DNA from: Trichosphaerium sp. ATCC 40318
Lineage: Eukaryota > Discosea > Flabellinia > Trichosidae
Assembly: GCA_038496445.1 (NCBI GenBank)
Contig: JALMLS010000455.1
Location: forward strand, 620,001-684,000
Reading direction: 5' to 3'
Length of the DNA: 64,000 bases
Shown one piece after another: positions 44,793 through 57,674 of the stretch. Positions within the stretch are counted from its first letter, which is position 1; every line of letters begins with the position of its first letter. Both the position numbers and the translations under genes were made by a program. A model generated the notes under the pieces. The model saw nothing but the letters and a program-made list of their open reading frames with translations, did no database searches and was not told where the DNA came from.

Positions 44793-45689
44793 CTAGTCTG
44801 TGTCACCACTCATTACTAGTAAGCAATTTCCTGTTATCATATCAATAGCAAGAAAGTTTTTGTTATCGTAAGAGTGTGTAAATGTATTTTGGTTTTTTTT
44901 GGCTGGCAGAAATCCTATTTCAGAGTGAAACACTTTGACCCAAGGATGGCTGTCTTTCTCATCTATAGTATAAGGAAACATCTCTTGTATAATAATATCT
45001 GCTCTCTCTATCCCTGACTTCTCTGAAAGTGACCCACCATAACATCCTCCAGATTTAAACCAACTAGTAAGTCTTTTCTTCAAACCCTCCAAATTTTCTT
45101 TGTTTGGTATTGCTTTCATTTTTGAAACATCTTTACCAGCCTTTATCATTCTTGGAATAACCCTTCTCAAAAAATGGCACCTTCTATTCTCCATATTCCA
45201 CACTGCAGTACTTGGATTACCATTTTCCCTGTCCGTGTAAGGCATCTCAAGCATGTACTCAGCATACTCAGCAAGTGAAGATGATTGAATTAATCTTTCA
45301 CCTATTTTCAGTTTTGTAATATTCTGTCGTGTACTGCGTGTGCAGAACCTATGTGAAATCTTGCTTATAAGAGGTAAGGAGAACATAGTAATATTATTCT
45401 GTCCGTTAGGCCACATTGAAGCCAAAGAATGTATCACCTTGTGTTTGTAATTTTCTCTCCAGATTTTCGTAGGCATCTTATTTTCTGACTTAATGCTAAC
45501 GTAATGTGGAAACATTTGGTATATTATCTTCATATAAGGCTGAATACACTCAAAAACATTGTCTATATCTTTTTTAACAGTATCTAGCTCTCTTTTCGCA
45601 AAATACGCGAATAAATGCGAGACACACCATGAGGCATGGATAGAATCCAAATCCATGTAGTAAAATACCGTAGGCCAACAGTCTTGCAT
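44793..45689 (-). CDS. hypothetical intronless protein (298 aa), weak F-box-like start
   Basis: A single open frame starts MQDCWPTVFYYMDLDSIHAS and continues WCVSHLFAYFAKRELDTV, which loosely follows the F-box pattern (helix, WC-VSH, second helix). The body is basic and aromatic with no recognised domain: SLASMWPNGQNNITMF, RRCHFLRRVIPRMIKAGKDV and WFKSGGCYGGSLSEKSGIER. The end reads NFLAIDMITGNCLLVMSGD. There is no signal peptide or TM segment. A 298-codon frame without introns is unlikely by chance in DNA this AT-rich. Intronless structure is shared with the F-box/LRR paralogues at 54.8 and 56.4 kb. Confidence 0.65.
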   Translation of the reverse strand: MQDCWPTVFYYMDLDSIHASWCVSHLFAYFAKRELDTVKKDIDNVFECIQPYMKIIYQMFPHYVSIKSENKMPTKIWRENYKHKVIHSLASMWPNGQNNITMFSLPLISKISHRFCTRSTRQNITKLKIGERLIQSSSLAEYAEYMLEMPYTDRENGNPSTAVWNMENRRCHFLRRVIPRMIKAGKDVSKMKAIPNKENLEGLKKRLTSWFKSGGCYGGSLSEKSGIERADIIIQEMFPYTIDEKDSHPWVKVFHSEIGFLPAKKNQNTFTHSYDNKNFLAIDMITGNCLLVMSGDTD

Positions 45690-46429
45690 GTTTTGCGTGG
45701 TTTTGTACTTTGTGTTGTGAGAAAAAGACTTTTTACTTTAAGTGAATTTTCTTTCTTGAGAAATCAATGCTAACTTAATAGGTAAAAGAGCTTCATCATA
45801 ACCCGTATGCCATCATCTTTTTGATGCTTAGGTCACCGTTTATAACCGCTTCATTTCCTAGTGCTAAGTTAAATGAGAGCCATATCTTACACCAAAACCT
45901 AACAAAGAAATTGAATGCGTAATCAGTTCACATGTGACAGACACACAGGTGGATTTAGTATCGCTGTTTATAATAAATGAAGTCCTTGGTGCAGCAAAAC
46001 AACATCACTGGTGATATTGCATCACATGATATTCAAGCTAATGCTTACAAGTGAGCGACACTGTTTTTCCGACATTGCTTTTTCGGCACAGCATACACCA
46101 ATTGTTTACTGACGCCAACCGTGGCATTTATCTAACGCTACATAAAATGTACAAGACTCGTAGCTTGAGGCGTTGTCAGCAAACTTCAGAAGCTCCCTTA
46201 AGCCCTTGCTGAGCTCCCAAAATGCTAACAAAAACCTGTAAAATAAAAAAACTTTAAGAACAATCACGTGAGATTTAGTTTGATACTAACGTGTTCAATA
46301 TCTTTGTTTGCACCTTGGATAACGCTGGACAAAGTAAGCTACCAAGACACTCAGTGGGTTTGAAAACAGATTTCCTAGCGAATTATTCTGTGACAGTTTA
46401 AGCTACTTGTTTTGTAAAAGTACAACATC
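45690..46429. other. intergenic with possible two-exon minus-strand coding segment
   Basis: On the minus strand, 46380-46290 (SVFKPTECLGSLLCP) joins 46237-46116 (FLLAFWELSKGLRELLKF, ending KCHGWRQ and a stop) through a GTTAGT...CAG intron in frame. No start exon or domain is found, so this is only a possible gene. An AATAAATG and short plus-strand frame near 45980 are not supported. Confidence 0.25.
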
Positions 46430-47342
46430 ATGCTTGCCACTCGCCGTTATACAATTTCCAAAGGCTACAGCGCGTGTACTATCCAAAGAAGACGCTTTCA
46501 TGGTAGTATTAAGCAATACATTCTTGTTTTACGTAAACACAACTCAGAATCAGGGCATACCATATCTGTACGCCACGGTACACGTCAAAGCAATAAAACG
46601 AATAAAACGATTAAAACTCAACTAAATAACTGACAGGCGATATAACCACCGAAATGAGCGAAGCCATAGTAAACCCAGCTAACAGTGACGTTTTTTCTCT
46701 TGTTTATCGGTTAACAACGTCTAACTCATATTTTAAGACCTTCTTCATCACGGAGGTGGGTTGGCAGCAGCTATACTCAAAGCGGGTGAGTTTGGGTTCA
46801 CTTTCAAAGAAGCAAAACACATGAATCTTCCAGTTCAAAACCGTTGATAGCTGTTCATTTAGGTGGTTCACAAATTTCTAAAGAGAGTTTGGAAATAATA
46901 GCCAAGCAAGGATCTGTACCTACAGGCACTGCCGTAGCGACTTCAGGTGGTGACATGTTTGCAAAATACGTCATACATACTGTAGGTCCAATTTGGAGCG
47001 GTGGTACCCAAATGGAAAAAGAACTACTTCATAGTGCAGTGTACAACACTCTGAAAAAAGCAAAAGAGCTAGAAGTATCAAGCATAGCTATACCAGCAGT
47101 AAGGTAAGTCAAACATTTTTTACTTAAGGTGCAAACAATTTGAACATGTCACGTGATTTTTTTTTTTAAGTTCGGGTATTTTTGGATACCCTTTGCATCT
47201 GTGTTGTGATGTTATAGTTGACGCAGTAAACATGTACTGTAAGGATAATGAAGATAGTAATCCAAAAGATATTCGATTGGTCAATATTGATGCACTTACT
47301 GCAAGTGCTATGGCAAAAGCGTTTACGAAAGCGTACCAATAA
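46430..47342 (+). CDS. macrodomain (ADP-ribose-binding) protein, possibly mitochondrial
   Basis: Exon 1 starts MLATRRYTISKGYSACTIQR and continues RRFHGSIKQYILVLR. It is basic, lacks acids and has an RRF/RRR site, as in mitochondrial presequences. A GTAAACAC...CAG intron joins DITTEMSEAIVNPANN, the macrodomain start with the conserved Asp and the NPAN loop. The next exon is LLHHGGGLAAAILKAG (first ADP-ribose loop). Then come IAVHLGGSQIS, GTAVATSGGDMFAKYVIHTV and SSIAIPAVSSGIFGYPLHLC with the second binding loop S-S-G-I-F-G-Y-P. It ends AKAFTKAYQ at 47342. Such proteins often remove or bind ADP-ribose or O-acetyl-ADP-ribose. The NN and G-I/V-F-G residues suggest binding competence. Confidence 0.85.
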
Positions 47343-49032
47343 ACAACCAATAAAAAAGAACACGCTATTGTACAAGTTACGTATGATGGGTGTTTCACTT
47401 GTTATTTAGATCAAAATGGTACTTTTGTTCTGGTAGCTTTCTTAAACTATGGCTCATGTTTTGTATGATGGTGCTGCATTCTTGCGAAATTGATTAGAGC
47501 TGCGATAGACTAAAAATGACCTGTTTTCTGCAATAATAAAGGTGATTTCTTAGAAAATGAATATTGCGGCCACCAAATTTCGCGAAATGTATTGCAAACC
47601 CTTTGCTTGTTACCGAAATAATGCTCGTAGAGATGAACAAGATGTTCATATAGCCTGGTTCAGTTGAAAAGGCAGAAAAACATGTACTTCACTTTCGAAA
47701 AATATAATAAATGACGAAATAACTTTGTTTAAAAGTGCCCCAGTAACTACAATACAAGTAAGAGTTTCCAGAGCGAAAAATAAATGCCGAAATAACTAGG
47801 GTACTAACTTGACAGAAACGGACATTGTAAACGTGGCTGACATAACCGTGTTTCTTGGACACGTGTCCAAAATGTCGATTTTAAGTTTAAACCTTTCCTC
47901 CCTTGTATGCGTTTTTTACGCGTATTCTAACTGTTTAGACGCATTTAGAGGCGGTTGCGCGTATTTGTAAGGCAGACGTGTGGTTACGAAAAAGTGTGAG
48001 TTTTCTGAATAACCTCACTTGGCGCAAAAGTCGAAATAATGCCAGATTAGCAATCCCCTACGCGCAGTGATGCCAAACATAGTTTAATCGGGTTTTTTTT
48101 TTAATGAGTAAACTTCTTGGATATTTATCAAAAGTCTATCGCACACAAAAAAAAAGATTTGAAAAATGTATGAGTTGTCTTCGTGCGGACATACTAAACC
48201 AAATACTTTTGGTTTTTTTTTAGTGAAGCACGTGAATTTTTCTCCCAAAAAGTAACCTCTGCTTTAACTCAAACAACATAACATGTCTTAATAGTAATAG
48301 CCCTTCTTAACCTTGCTGCCGGGTGTATAGTTAACTCACACAAGATTAAAAGCCCCGTAGAAGCATACAAACCCTACTAGTAGATTAATAGCCTCATGGA
48401 AGCATACAAACTGGTATAGCTTCAAAAAGTAGAACAATAATATCGCATTCCTAAATAAGAACAGGTTTGTACAAAATGTTGAAAGGGAGAATTGTTTGAT
48501 CTTGTACCCTTTTAGTAACCCCGAAACTCTGCACCTACTACTATGGATTAGGAACGCGGAAAGTGAATAAATCACAAGAGAGATAAAAAACTTGTAAATC
48601 AAAGGATATTCTTGGTTTAAAGGTAAAGCTATACGTGGTATACAACAAACCATGTTCCCTCGTATTTGTAAAAACCAAAGTTCTCCGTTTCTTATTCTCG
48701 AATGTTCATTATCCCGCATTACGAAACTGGCCCACGTATAAATACTGTAGCACTTTTGCGGGGTTGGGTTAAACAAAGTGTACACAACTTTTGAAAAAGT
48801 AAAACCAAACACTTTATTTCTGTTCAAAGGCAAAACATGACGCTTGTACACCTAGATTAAGTGTTTCAGTATTTTTGGGTACCTAGAAAGCGCGTTTTGC
48901 GATATTTTTGAATGGCAAAGGGCGAAAAGGTGTCTAAAGAGTATTTCGTTAATATGGACACTGTTTCAATGGTACAAAAAAACCCGAATGTATCACATGT
49001 CATAAAAATCAAACAACCCAATCCATTACAAC
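47343..49032. other. long intergenic stretch, one doubtful minus-strand frame
   Basis: About 1.7 kb. A minus-strand frame at 48336-48851 (171 codons) has hydrophobic segments and an internal near-repeat at its end (FVCFHEAINL and FVCFYGAFNL). It has no recognised start context or domain. Two related 20-base stretches (TAAATGACGAAATAACT and TAAATGCCGAAATAACT) occur near 47710 and 47782. A short plus-strand frame at 48912 overlaps the next gene and is not supported. Confidence 0.35.
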
Positions 49033-49335
49033 ATGCGCACCTCAACAACTCTTATCCTCTTTACACTCTCTACTTTGTTCTTCTTCACACTTACCGAAGT
49101 ACGAACAACTTGGTTTTAAATAAGTACCGAATACTCAACCACATTCTTACTGTTCTTCAAGGCGATACCTTGTTCGATTTCTCCTGGAAACCCAGCTGGT
49201 TCCTGTAAAGACTGTGGTCCTGGGTTGTTGAAGCATTACTGTTGCTCATTCTTTTATCCGTGTGGAGATAAATGTGCTGACTATGCAGCTTGTATGTGGG
49301 GAGCGGGTTCACCATATCCAAACATGTTTAAATGA
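49033..49335 (+). CDS. small secreted cysteine-rich protein
   Basis: Exon 1 (MRTSTTLILFTLSTLFFFTL plus TE) is a clear signal peptide. A GTACGAAC...CTTCAAG intron leads to AIPCSISPGNPAGSCKDCGP and LLKHYCCSFFYPCGDKCADY, then AACMWGAGSPYPNMFK and a stop at 49333-49335. The mature part is about 55 residues with nine cysteines, a density typical of disulphide-stabilised extracellular peptides. No family match is recognised. Splicing is needed, because the unspliced first frame stops after 28 codons. The next secreted genes (S51 peptidase and invertase) follow within 2.4 kb. Confidence 0.6.
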
Positions 49336-49603
49336 ACTAGTAAAAAAATCAGTACAAAGAGCACAATCTCTTTGATGTCATTTCTTGATACTTGGCAACT
49401 TGCTTGAATGACTTTGTCATTTACCTTAACAGAAATTAAACTATTCAATAAACCAAATTAACGTTCTCAAACTCTTAATATTGTAACTCGAATATTTGAA
49501 TACCGAATTCAAATATCTCTATTTAGTCAAACATGAAAAGTGTCCCAAAAATGTTGAACAACAAATGAAAGAGTTCGCAGATCACACGTAATAAAAATTT
49601 ACC

Positions 49604-49867
49604 ATGACAAAAGCGAGGAGCCACAAGGGCTCATTGAACGAAATTTGCACAGAAGTGGCTGCTAACTATTGCGTAATCCCTAATATTTGCAACAAAAAAG
49701 AGATTTCACCAAGCACTCAGATGGAGAATGGAAGTTTAACATTTACAACAACACAAGAAAAAAACTCGTGGGGTACTCTAGCTACTAAGGAACTAGGTAT
49801 TCCGAAAATTCAGGAACATTGTACGTCCCCTACGAAATCAAGTTGTTTCAAAAACCAAGACAATTGA
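49604..49867 (+). CDS. possible small hypothetical protein (87 aa)
   Basis: An open frame starts MTKARSHKGSLNEICTEVAA and holds five cysteines (including NYCVIPNICN and HCTSPTKSSCF). There is no signal peptide, no intron and no domain. It is followed closely by the 3' end of the convergent peptidase gene. Composition is less AT-biased than surrounding spacers, which is the only support. Confidence 0.3.
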   Translation: MTKARSHKGSLNEICTEVAANYCVIPNICNKKEISPSTQMENGSLTFTTTQEKNSWGTLATKELGIPKIQEHCTSPTKSSCFKNQDN

Positions 49868-49936
49868 AAACAATGTCCAAGTAAGAAAAGAGACAAAAAC
49901 TCTATCTTGTAATTGGATTGTGTTTCTATTGTTTAT

Positions 49937-51479
49937 TTAATATACGTCTCCGTTGTTGTACTCTGAGTGAACTTTGCCATCATAAGCAGATAGTACATAC
50001 GAGTCACTTTTATCACCAACCACAGGACGCCATGCTTTCAAGTCATATTCTCCTTCATTGTATACTTTATCGACTGCTATGCCTTTGACAATTAATGGTT
50101 TTTCATGAACACATTCTATTTGTAGGGTAAGATTATATTCATGATGTATACTAATTGTACAAACAAAAAATCGGAAAAATTATTGTGTACGTTCTGCTGT
50201 ATGGTCAATAGTTGTGAAGTAGCAAGCATTTCTACCTCCCCCTTGTACACTAATTTTACCATGTCCGTACTTATCTACTGAAACCTAATACACGGTGAGA
50301 AGCGTAGCAAAAAACAAAAAATTATCTGAAAAATGGTGCTAAGAACATTGACTACTCACAGCTGTACGCTCATCACATGCAATACCATAAACGCGTTCTT
50401 GGTAATATGTAAGAGTTGCTATAGATAAGAATGCGAGATATCTCCCCATACGATCACATGCATGAAAGTGTGTATCAGTCACAGTTCGTCTTAATAGTTT
50501 AATATCAAGCATGCTTTTGTTTAGTGTCATATCCTAGCTCTGTTAATAACAGCATCAATAAAACCTCTAATGGAATACTTACTTCATTTAATGGATCCTT
50601 AAGTGCCTCCTTAGATGTAGCACTTGCACGTAGTGCAGTATAAGAGTAGCTAAATGACGGTTTAGTACAAAGATAATTGCTTCAAAGAAAGAATGTGAAA
50701 ACACGTACCCTGCTAGAATGGCCATACCAGCACTTGTACCAGCTACCACAAGATCACGGTTATCTATTCCATACTGTATTGCATTCATTAACCTTGAACC
50801 ATTCCAATTTCTAAAGTACACAGCTTGATCACCTTGAATGGGACATTAAACTTTTTTTGTAAATCAACAGTGTTAAACTGACACTAACCTCCTGCGATAA
50901 AGACACCACTAGCATTGTTTATAACATCAATAACAAAATCATCATAAGCAGCTTCACTCTTTGTTAATAGAACTAAGTGCGTTTGTCAGTAAAACCAGTA
51001 CACCTGACTTCGAAAACAAAGTTTCGCGCTGAAGCATTTTCCATTTCATGACATGATCAATTGCACATTCCGTGTACTTTTTTAGACGTACATGTTGAAG
51101 CTGATTCAGCTCCAAAGCCATACGCATAATCATTCAGCTCGTTATGCTGCGTAGCACGTATTACAACAATATTACCACGTCCTGCTTGTGAAACGAACCA
51201 CTCGTTTGGTATTTTAATTGGCTGTCATATGTGTCACTTTCTACTTACCTTCCAGGCTCCATCTGAGGACGCACTGCCTCCTTGAAGGAAAAACCCTCCT
51301 TTAGGCGCAGAACAACTTTGGCACGCTCCTGCACACCTTCCCTATGCGTATTAAGTCGATTTGGGTACGTTATAGGTTGTTTGTACCTTACACCAATATT
51401 CCCAGCCGTCTCCCTTCTTATAGTCATCTGCAACTACTGTAACGACTGCTACCACGAGTGCAAGTACTAAATAACGCAT
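49937..51479 (-). CDS. secreted cyanophycinase-like serine peptidase, family S51
   Basis: The signal peptide is MRYLVLALVVAVVTVVADD. Exons follow with CQSCSAPKGGFFLQGGSASS and DGAWK, then WFVSQAGRGNIVVIRATQ and DVINNASGVFIAGG, the Rossmann-like core of S51. The nucleophile is in DLVVAGTSAGMAILAG near 50710-50760 (G-T-S-A-G). TDTHFHACDRMGRYLAF carries the conserved D-x-H-F-x-x-R-x-R-like block near 50440, and AACDERTAV-type acid residues appear at GIACDERTAV. The C-terminus is a beta region ending NNGDVY at 49937. Cyanophycinases cleave beta-Asp-Arg polymers; relatives include alpha-aspartyl dipeptidases. A secreted form would act on extracellular or vacuolar peptides; the substrate is not established. 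Confidence 0.85.
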
Positions 51480-51713
51480 TTTGCAAGTTGTTGCCACACC
51501 AGAGATAAAAAACTTACGAGAAATACGGCTTTTATTACCTTTTGGTTTAAGACCTTTTGCTAACCATCCATCTGTTCAAACCATGCTCTATGTAGAAGAA
51601 TTACTTTCGCGACCTCATTTTACAACTCACGTGCTCATTCCAACCCAAAAAAACAGTTGGAAAAGTGATCACAATGTAAATGGTCTGTGACAGTCAATAC
51701 AACCCGCCTACGC

Positions 51714-54290
<2,577 letters not shown>

Positions 54291-54788
54291 GAAAATAAAC
54301 AACAGTTTGATAACCATACCCTTTACCTATTACACGATTCGTCAATAGTCAATATTAGAACGAAGACACCAATGTCTCTTTAGCATAGCCCTTGATATTT
54401 ACTGACCTGTCAGTTCCATCCACGGCCACATAGTACTATTAGCAAAATTACCACATCGATATGTGAGTGTTATTTATCAACGTAAACTCGTCCATGAACG
54501 ACTATGTTATTAACTTCGTTGCCCATTTTTTTCGTTGCACTACAAAGCCAGAAAACCACAGGCTTGCAGGAGAATAGAAACCAAACACAACTTTTTTACA
54601 CTAATTCTTGTTATTTTCTTACATACTTGAACAACCAGTCTTTATCAACTTCCTTATACTGTCTTTGCTAGCAAGTAATCAAAGAGCTGGTTACCATAAT
54701 ATTTGAACACCACTATTAAGATTTGAAACGCTTATGTGGTAGTAACCTGTACGTATTGTTCTGTATTTCAACTCACCATCGAACTTCG
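54291..54788. other. intergenic between convergent genes
   Basis: About 500 bp with no supported gene. GC content is slightly higher around 54520-54570, with no recognised RNA. Confidence 0.45.
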
Positions 54789-55772
54789 CTATGGAAAATA
54801 TAAATTGTTGGCATACTCATCAAATGGATTCGCATGAGAAGTATATTGAACAGCATCATTAAATTCCTGTCGTGATCTACCACATTTGACTTTAGTTCCC
54901 GCAACATAAATAATATTAGCTCCAATGAGAGATTTTACGCCTTCATTTGAAACGTCAGTGAATTGTAGGTCAATGGTATGAACACCAGAAAGCGCTTTGA
55001 TGCCTTCATCTGTGACTTTAGTATATGCAAGGTCAATGGTATGAACACCAGCAAGTGATTTGATGCCTTCATCTGCCACTATAGTGTGTTGTAGGTTAAT
55101 GGCATGGACCCCAGCTAGCGCTTTGACACCTTCATCTGTGACTGAAGTACAACGAAGGTTAATGGTATGAACTCCAGCAAGTGCCTTTATGCCTTCATCT
55201 GTTACTTCAGTACCCTGAAGATCGATTATGTGAACTCCAGCAAGCGCCTTAATACCTTCATCGGTAATCCCAATCTCTTCAAGGTTAATAGTATGAACTC
55301 CAGCAAGTGCTTTGACTCCTTCATCTGTTACTGAAGTCTCCTGAAGGTTAATAGTATGAACACCAGCAAGCGCCTTAAGGCCTTTGTCAGTTACTCTAGT
55401 ACATCGAAGGTTAATGGTATGAACTCCAGCAAGTGCTGCTATATGTTCATCAGTGACGTATACGCCACCAAGGTGAATAGTGTGAACGCCAGCAAACTCG
55501 TTTAAGACACAGCGACCAAATAATGCGTGTAAATGTATTATGGTGTGCCGTAGAACACCAGAATGTTGTGTAACTGCTTTTACATCTTTTTGGCCTATTT
55601 TAACTCTAAAGTACCCAATAATGTCATGAATAATAGAAGCAAATGTACGGCAGGTTTGACAAATAGCAAATCGAGTTGTTGTTGTTTTAGATACTATTAA
55701 AGCTAAAATCTCTGTAGGCAACTCCAATATACTTCTGGTCTCGCTTTCAATACTGTTAGAACATGCAAACAT
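54789..55772 (-). CDS. F-box/LRR protein with ten GVHTI repeats
   Basis: An intronless 327-codon frame starts MFACSNSIESETRSILELPT and continues EILALIVSKTTTTRFAICQT, an F-box-like region shared with the paralogues at 18.0 and 56.4 kb. About residue 95 a run of ten 21-residue units starts, each close to LAGVHTINLRCTSVTDEGVKA. Units are similar at DNA level (63-base period), which indicates recent tandem expansion. The repeat order at the ends is degenerate (LIGANIIYVAGTKV). The tail is polar (QEFNDAVQYTSHANPFDEY). An SCF substrate-receptor role is inferred. It is transcribed divergently from the next paralogue. Confidence 0.8.
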   Translation of the reverse strand: MFACSNSIESETRSILELPTEILALIVSKTTTTRFAICQTCRTFASIIHDIIGYFRVKIGQKDVKAVTQHSGVLRHTIIHLHALFGRCVLNEFAGVHTIHLGGVYVTDEHIAALAGVHTINLRCTRVTDKGLKALAGVHTINLQETSVTDEGVKALAGVHTINLEEIGITDEGIKALAGVHIIDLQGTEVTDEGIKALAGVHTINLRCTSVTDEGVKALAGVHAINLQHTIVADEGIKSLAGVHTIDLAYTKVTDEGIKALSGVHTIDLQFTDVSNEGVKSLIGANIIYVAGTKVKCGRSRQEFNDAVQYTSHANPFDEYANNLYFP

Positions 55773-56381
55773 ACACTAATCGCTGTTTACCGTTTATTTC
55801 GAATATCTACGCCGCTAGACATCAATACAGTAGTTTGTAGTTAATAGCTACAATCAATGAAGTTAGGCTAAGTCGTCATCTGTAGCACAACACGGAGTAC
55901 AAATTTTTGTCACGCACGTGGCGCCATAGTTTTTTCCGAATTTTCCGAAAACAAAAATTCGAAAAAATAGAATTATTTGTAATTTACAGCCTTTGCTAAA
56001 AACCTTTTTGATTGCGCCCAGCTTAATACCTGAGTATGGATAATTCAATTTACTCCCTTACAATCCATGCTGTCAGAACCTCCAACGCATGTTTTATCTT
56101 GACCGTATAAACAAAAGGTATACAAGCAACCATGGTTGTGAAATTGACAGTTCATTTGGGAACACGTGGAGTTGATTTAGGGAGACTGTACTTGACCGTT
56201 TAACTTAGGCGCACCTTGAAAAAACTCAAACGAAGCAGTATCGATGGGAAATAGGTTTGTTATGTTCACTTTTAATATAAACCGAGTTAAGACCCATAAA
56301 CATGCTTACACATGATTTAGAAGTGTAAAGCTGGGAAAACCCTCCAACTGCGTCGAAAGCACCTCTGCCCCTTTTCTGACA
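55773..56381. other. divergent spacer between two F-box/LRR paralogues
   Basis: About 600 bp. It contains CACGTG at about 55914 and 56163, one on each side, which may serve the two divergent genes. The missing first coding exon of the plus-strand gene may lie in the last 150 bases. Confidence 0.4.
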
Positions 56382-57416
56382 CTTCCTAATGAAATAATAA
56401 CATTGATCGCCCAAATATCTACAGATGATATACGATACAAGATAGTACAATTAAGTCACCTCTTCTCGGATATTATTCACGATAATGTTGGCTACATCAA
56501 AGCCACAATAACAACACCATTGGATGTTGACATGATATCACAATATGCAGGTGTTCTGAGACATACAAATATTGTTTATCTGTTACAAGAAGGAGAGCCT
56601 TTGGCTAAACTCTCAGGTGTTCATACGATAAACTTGAGCAATGCAAACGTAACAGATGTTTCAGCTTTGGCTGGTGTACACACAATTAATTTGGCTGATA
56701 CAAAAGTAAGCTGTGTTTCAGCTTTGGCTGGTGTTCACACCATAAACGTCAGTTACACAAAAGTAACAGACTCAAGTGTTTCGGATCTTGCTGGTGTACA
56801 TACAATCAATCTGGCAGGTATTAATGTACATGACTCTACATTAATAGCGCTTGCTGGTGTACACTCAATAAATCTCACATCATGTGACAGTATAACTGGA
56901 AAAGGCATTAGAGCGCTTGCTGGAGTCCATACTATAGATCTAAGCAATTGCCGTCCTCAAGACCCAAGTTCATATCAGTCATTGGCTGGTGTTCACACAA
57001 TCTATTTGAGTAATACCAATATAAGGGATGATGACTTAAAAGCATTCTCAGGTGTACATGCCATAAGTCTTCATCTATGTAGTCAAATCTCAGATGATGG
57101 AGTTAAACATCTTTCAGGTATTCATACTATTTACCTTGGTGGTACTGGAGTAACAGATGAAGGGCTCAAAGCTCTCGAAGGTGTTCATACTATTTACTTG
57201 TTTGACATGCCATTGGAACATAAAATCACCGATAAAGGGATAAAATGTTTGGCTGGAGTTCATACAATCCTAATCTCAGGCCTAAGTAAAGTAACAAATA
57301 AGGGCATTGCAGCTCTTGTTGGTGTTCATGAGATTACAATAGAAAAAATGCCTAAAATAACAGAGAGTGGAGTTAGTGTATTGAAAGATGCAATTATCAA
57401 TTTACAAGATCATTAA
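56382..57416 (+). CDS. F-box/LRR protein with about twelve GVHTI repeats
   Basis: The frame reads LPNEIITLIAQISTDDIRYK and QLSHLFSDIIHDNVGYIKA, an F-box-like start, then QYAGVLRHTNIVYLLQ, also present in the 54.8-kb paralogue. About twelve repeats follow, some short (LSGVHTINLSNANVTDVSA, 19 residues), some 21, and some up to 25 (TIYLFDMPLEHKITDKGIKC). They are more diverged than in the other two genes. It ends KDAIINLQDH at 57416. No Met lies in frame near the F-box, so an upstream exon or a non-obvious start exists; 56382 is only where the F-box becomes readable. The TDVSALAGVHTINL units recall those of giant DNA viruses. Confidence 0.75.
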   Translation, partial: LPNEIITLIAQISTDDIRYKIVQLSHLFSDIIHDNVGYIKATITTPLDVDMISQYAGVLRHTNIVYLLQEGEPLAKLSGVHTINLSNANVTDVSALAGVHTINLADTKVSCVSALAGVHTINVSYTKVTDSSVSDLAGVHTINLAGINVHDSTLIALAGVHSINLTSCDSITGKGIRALAGVHTIDLSNCRPQDPSSYQSLAGVHTIYLSNTNIRDDDLKAFSGVHAISLHLCSQISDDGVKHLSGIHTIYLGGTGVTDEGLKALEGVHTIYLFDMPLEHKITDKGIKCLAGVHTILISGLSKVTNKGIAALVGVHEITIEKMPKITESGVSVLKDAIINLQDH

Positions 57417-57674
57417 TTGTCACTACATGTACCACATGTCTTGCCTTATTCACACTTGTTCTCGGATACTCGTCAATAATTTCCTGTGTTAATTGTTCAG
57501 TTATAGTCCTTGATTATTCGAGAAGACTACATAACCATTGTATTACACACGAAATAAACAATAGTTCTTAGTTGTAAACAAATTTATAAACAGACCAAAA
57601 GAAGTTCACTGAACCACTAAGTTAAGTTATACTCCGTTGTACAAACCTTCAAGGTTCAGGAAACAATACAATAA

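Noticed and set aside
48336-48851. 171-codon minus-strand frame as a membrane protein
   Set aside because: No start context, no partner exon and no domain; the hydrophobic look may come from T-rich DNA. Kept only as a note in the spacer entry.
51481-51690. 69-codon frame between the S51 peptidase and invertase genes
   Set aside because: It fills the shared promoter spacer, has no Met-start support or motif and would overlap both upstream regions.
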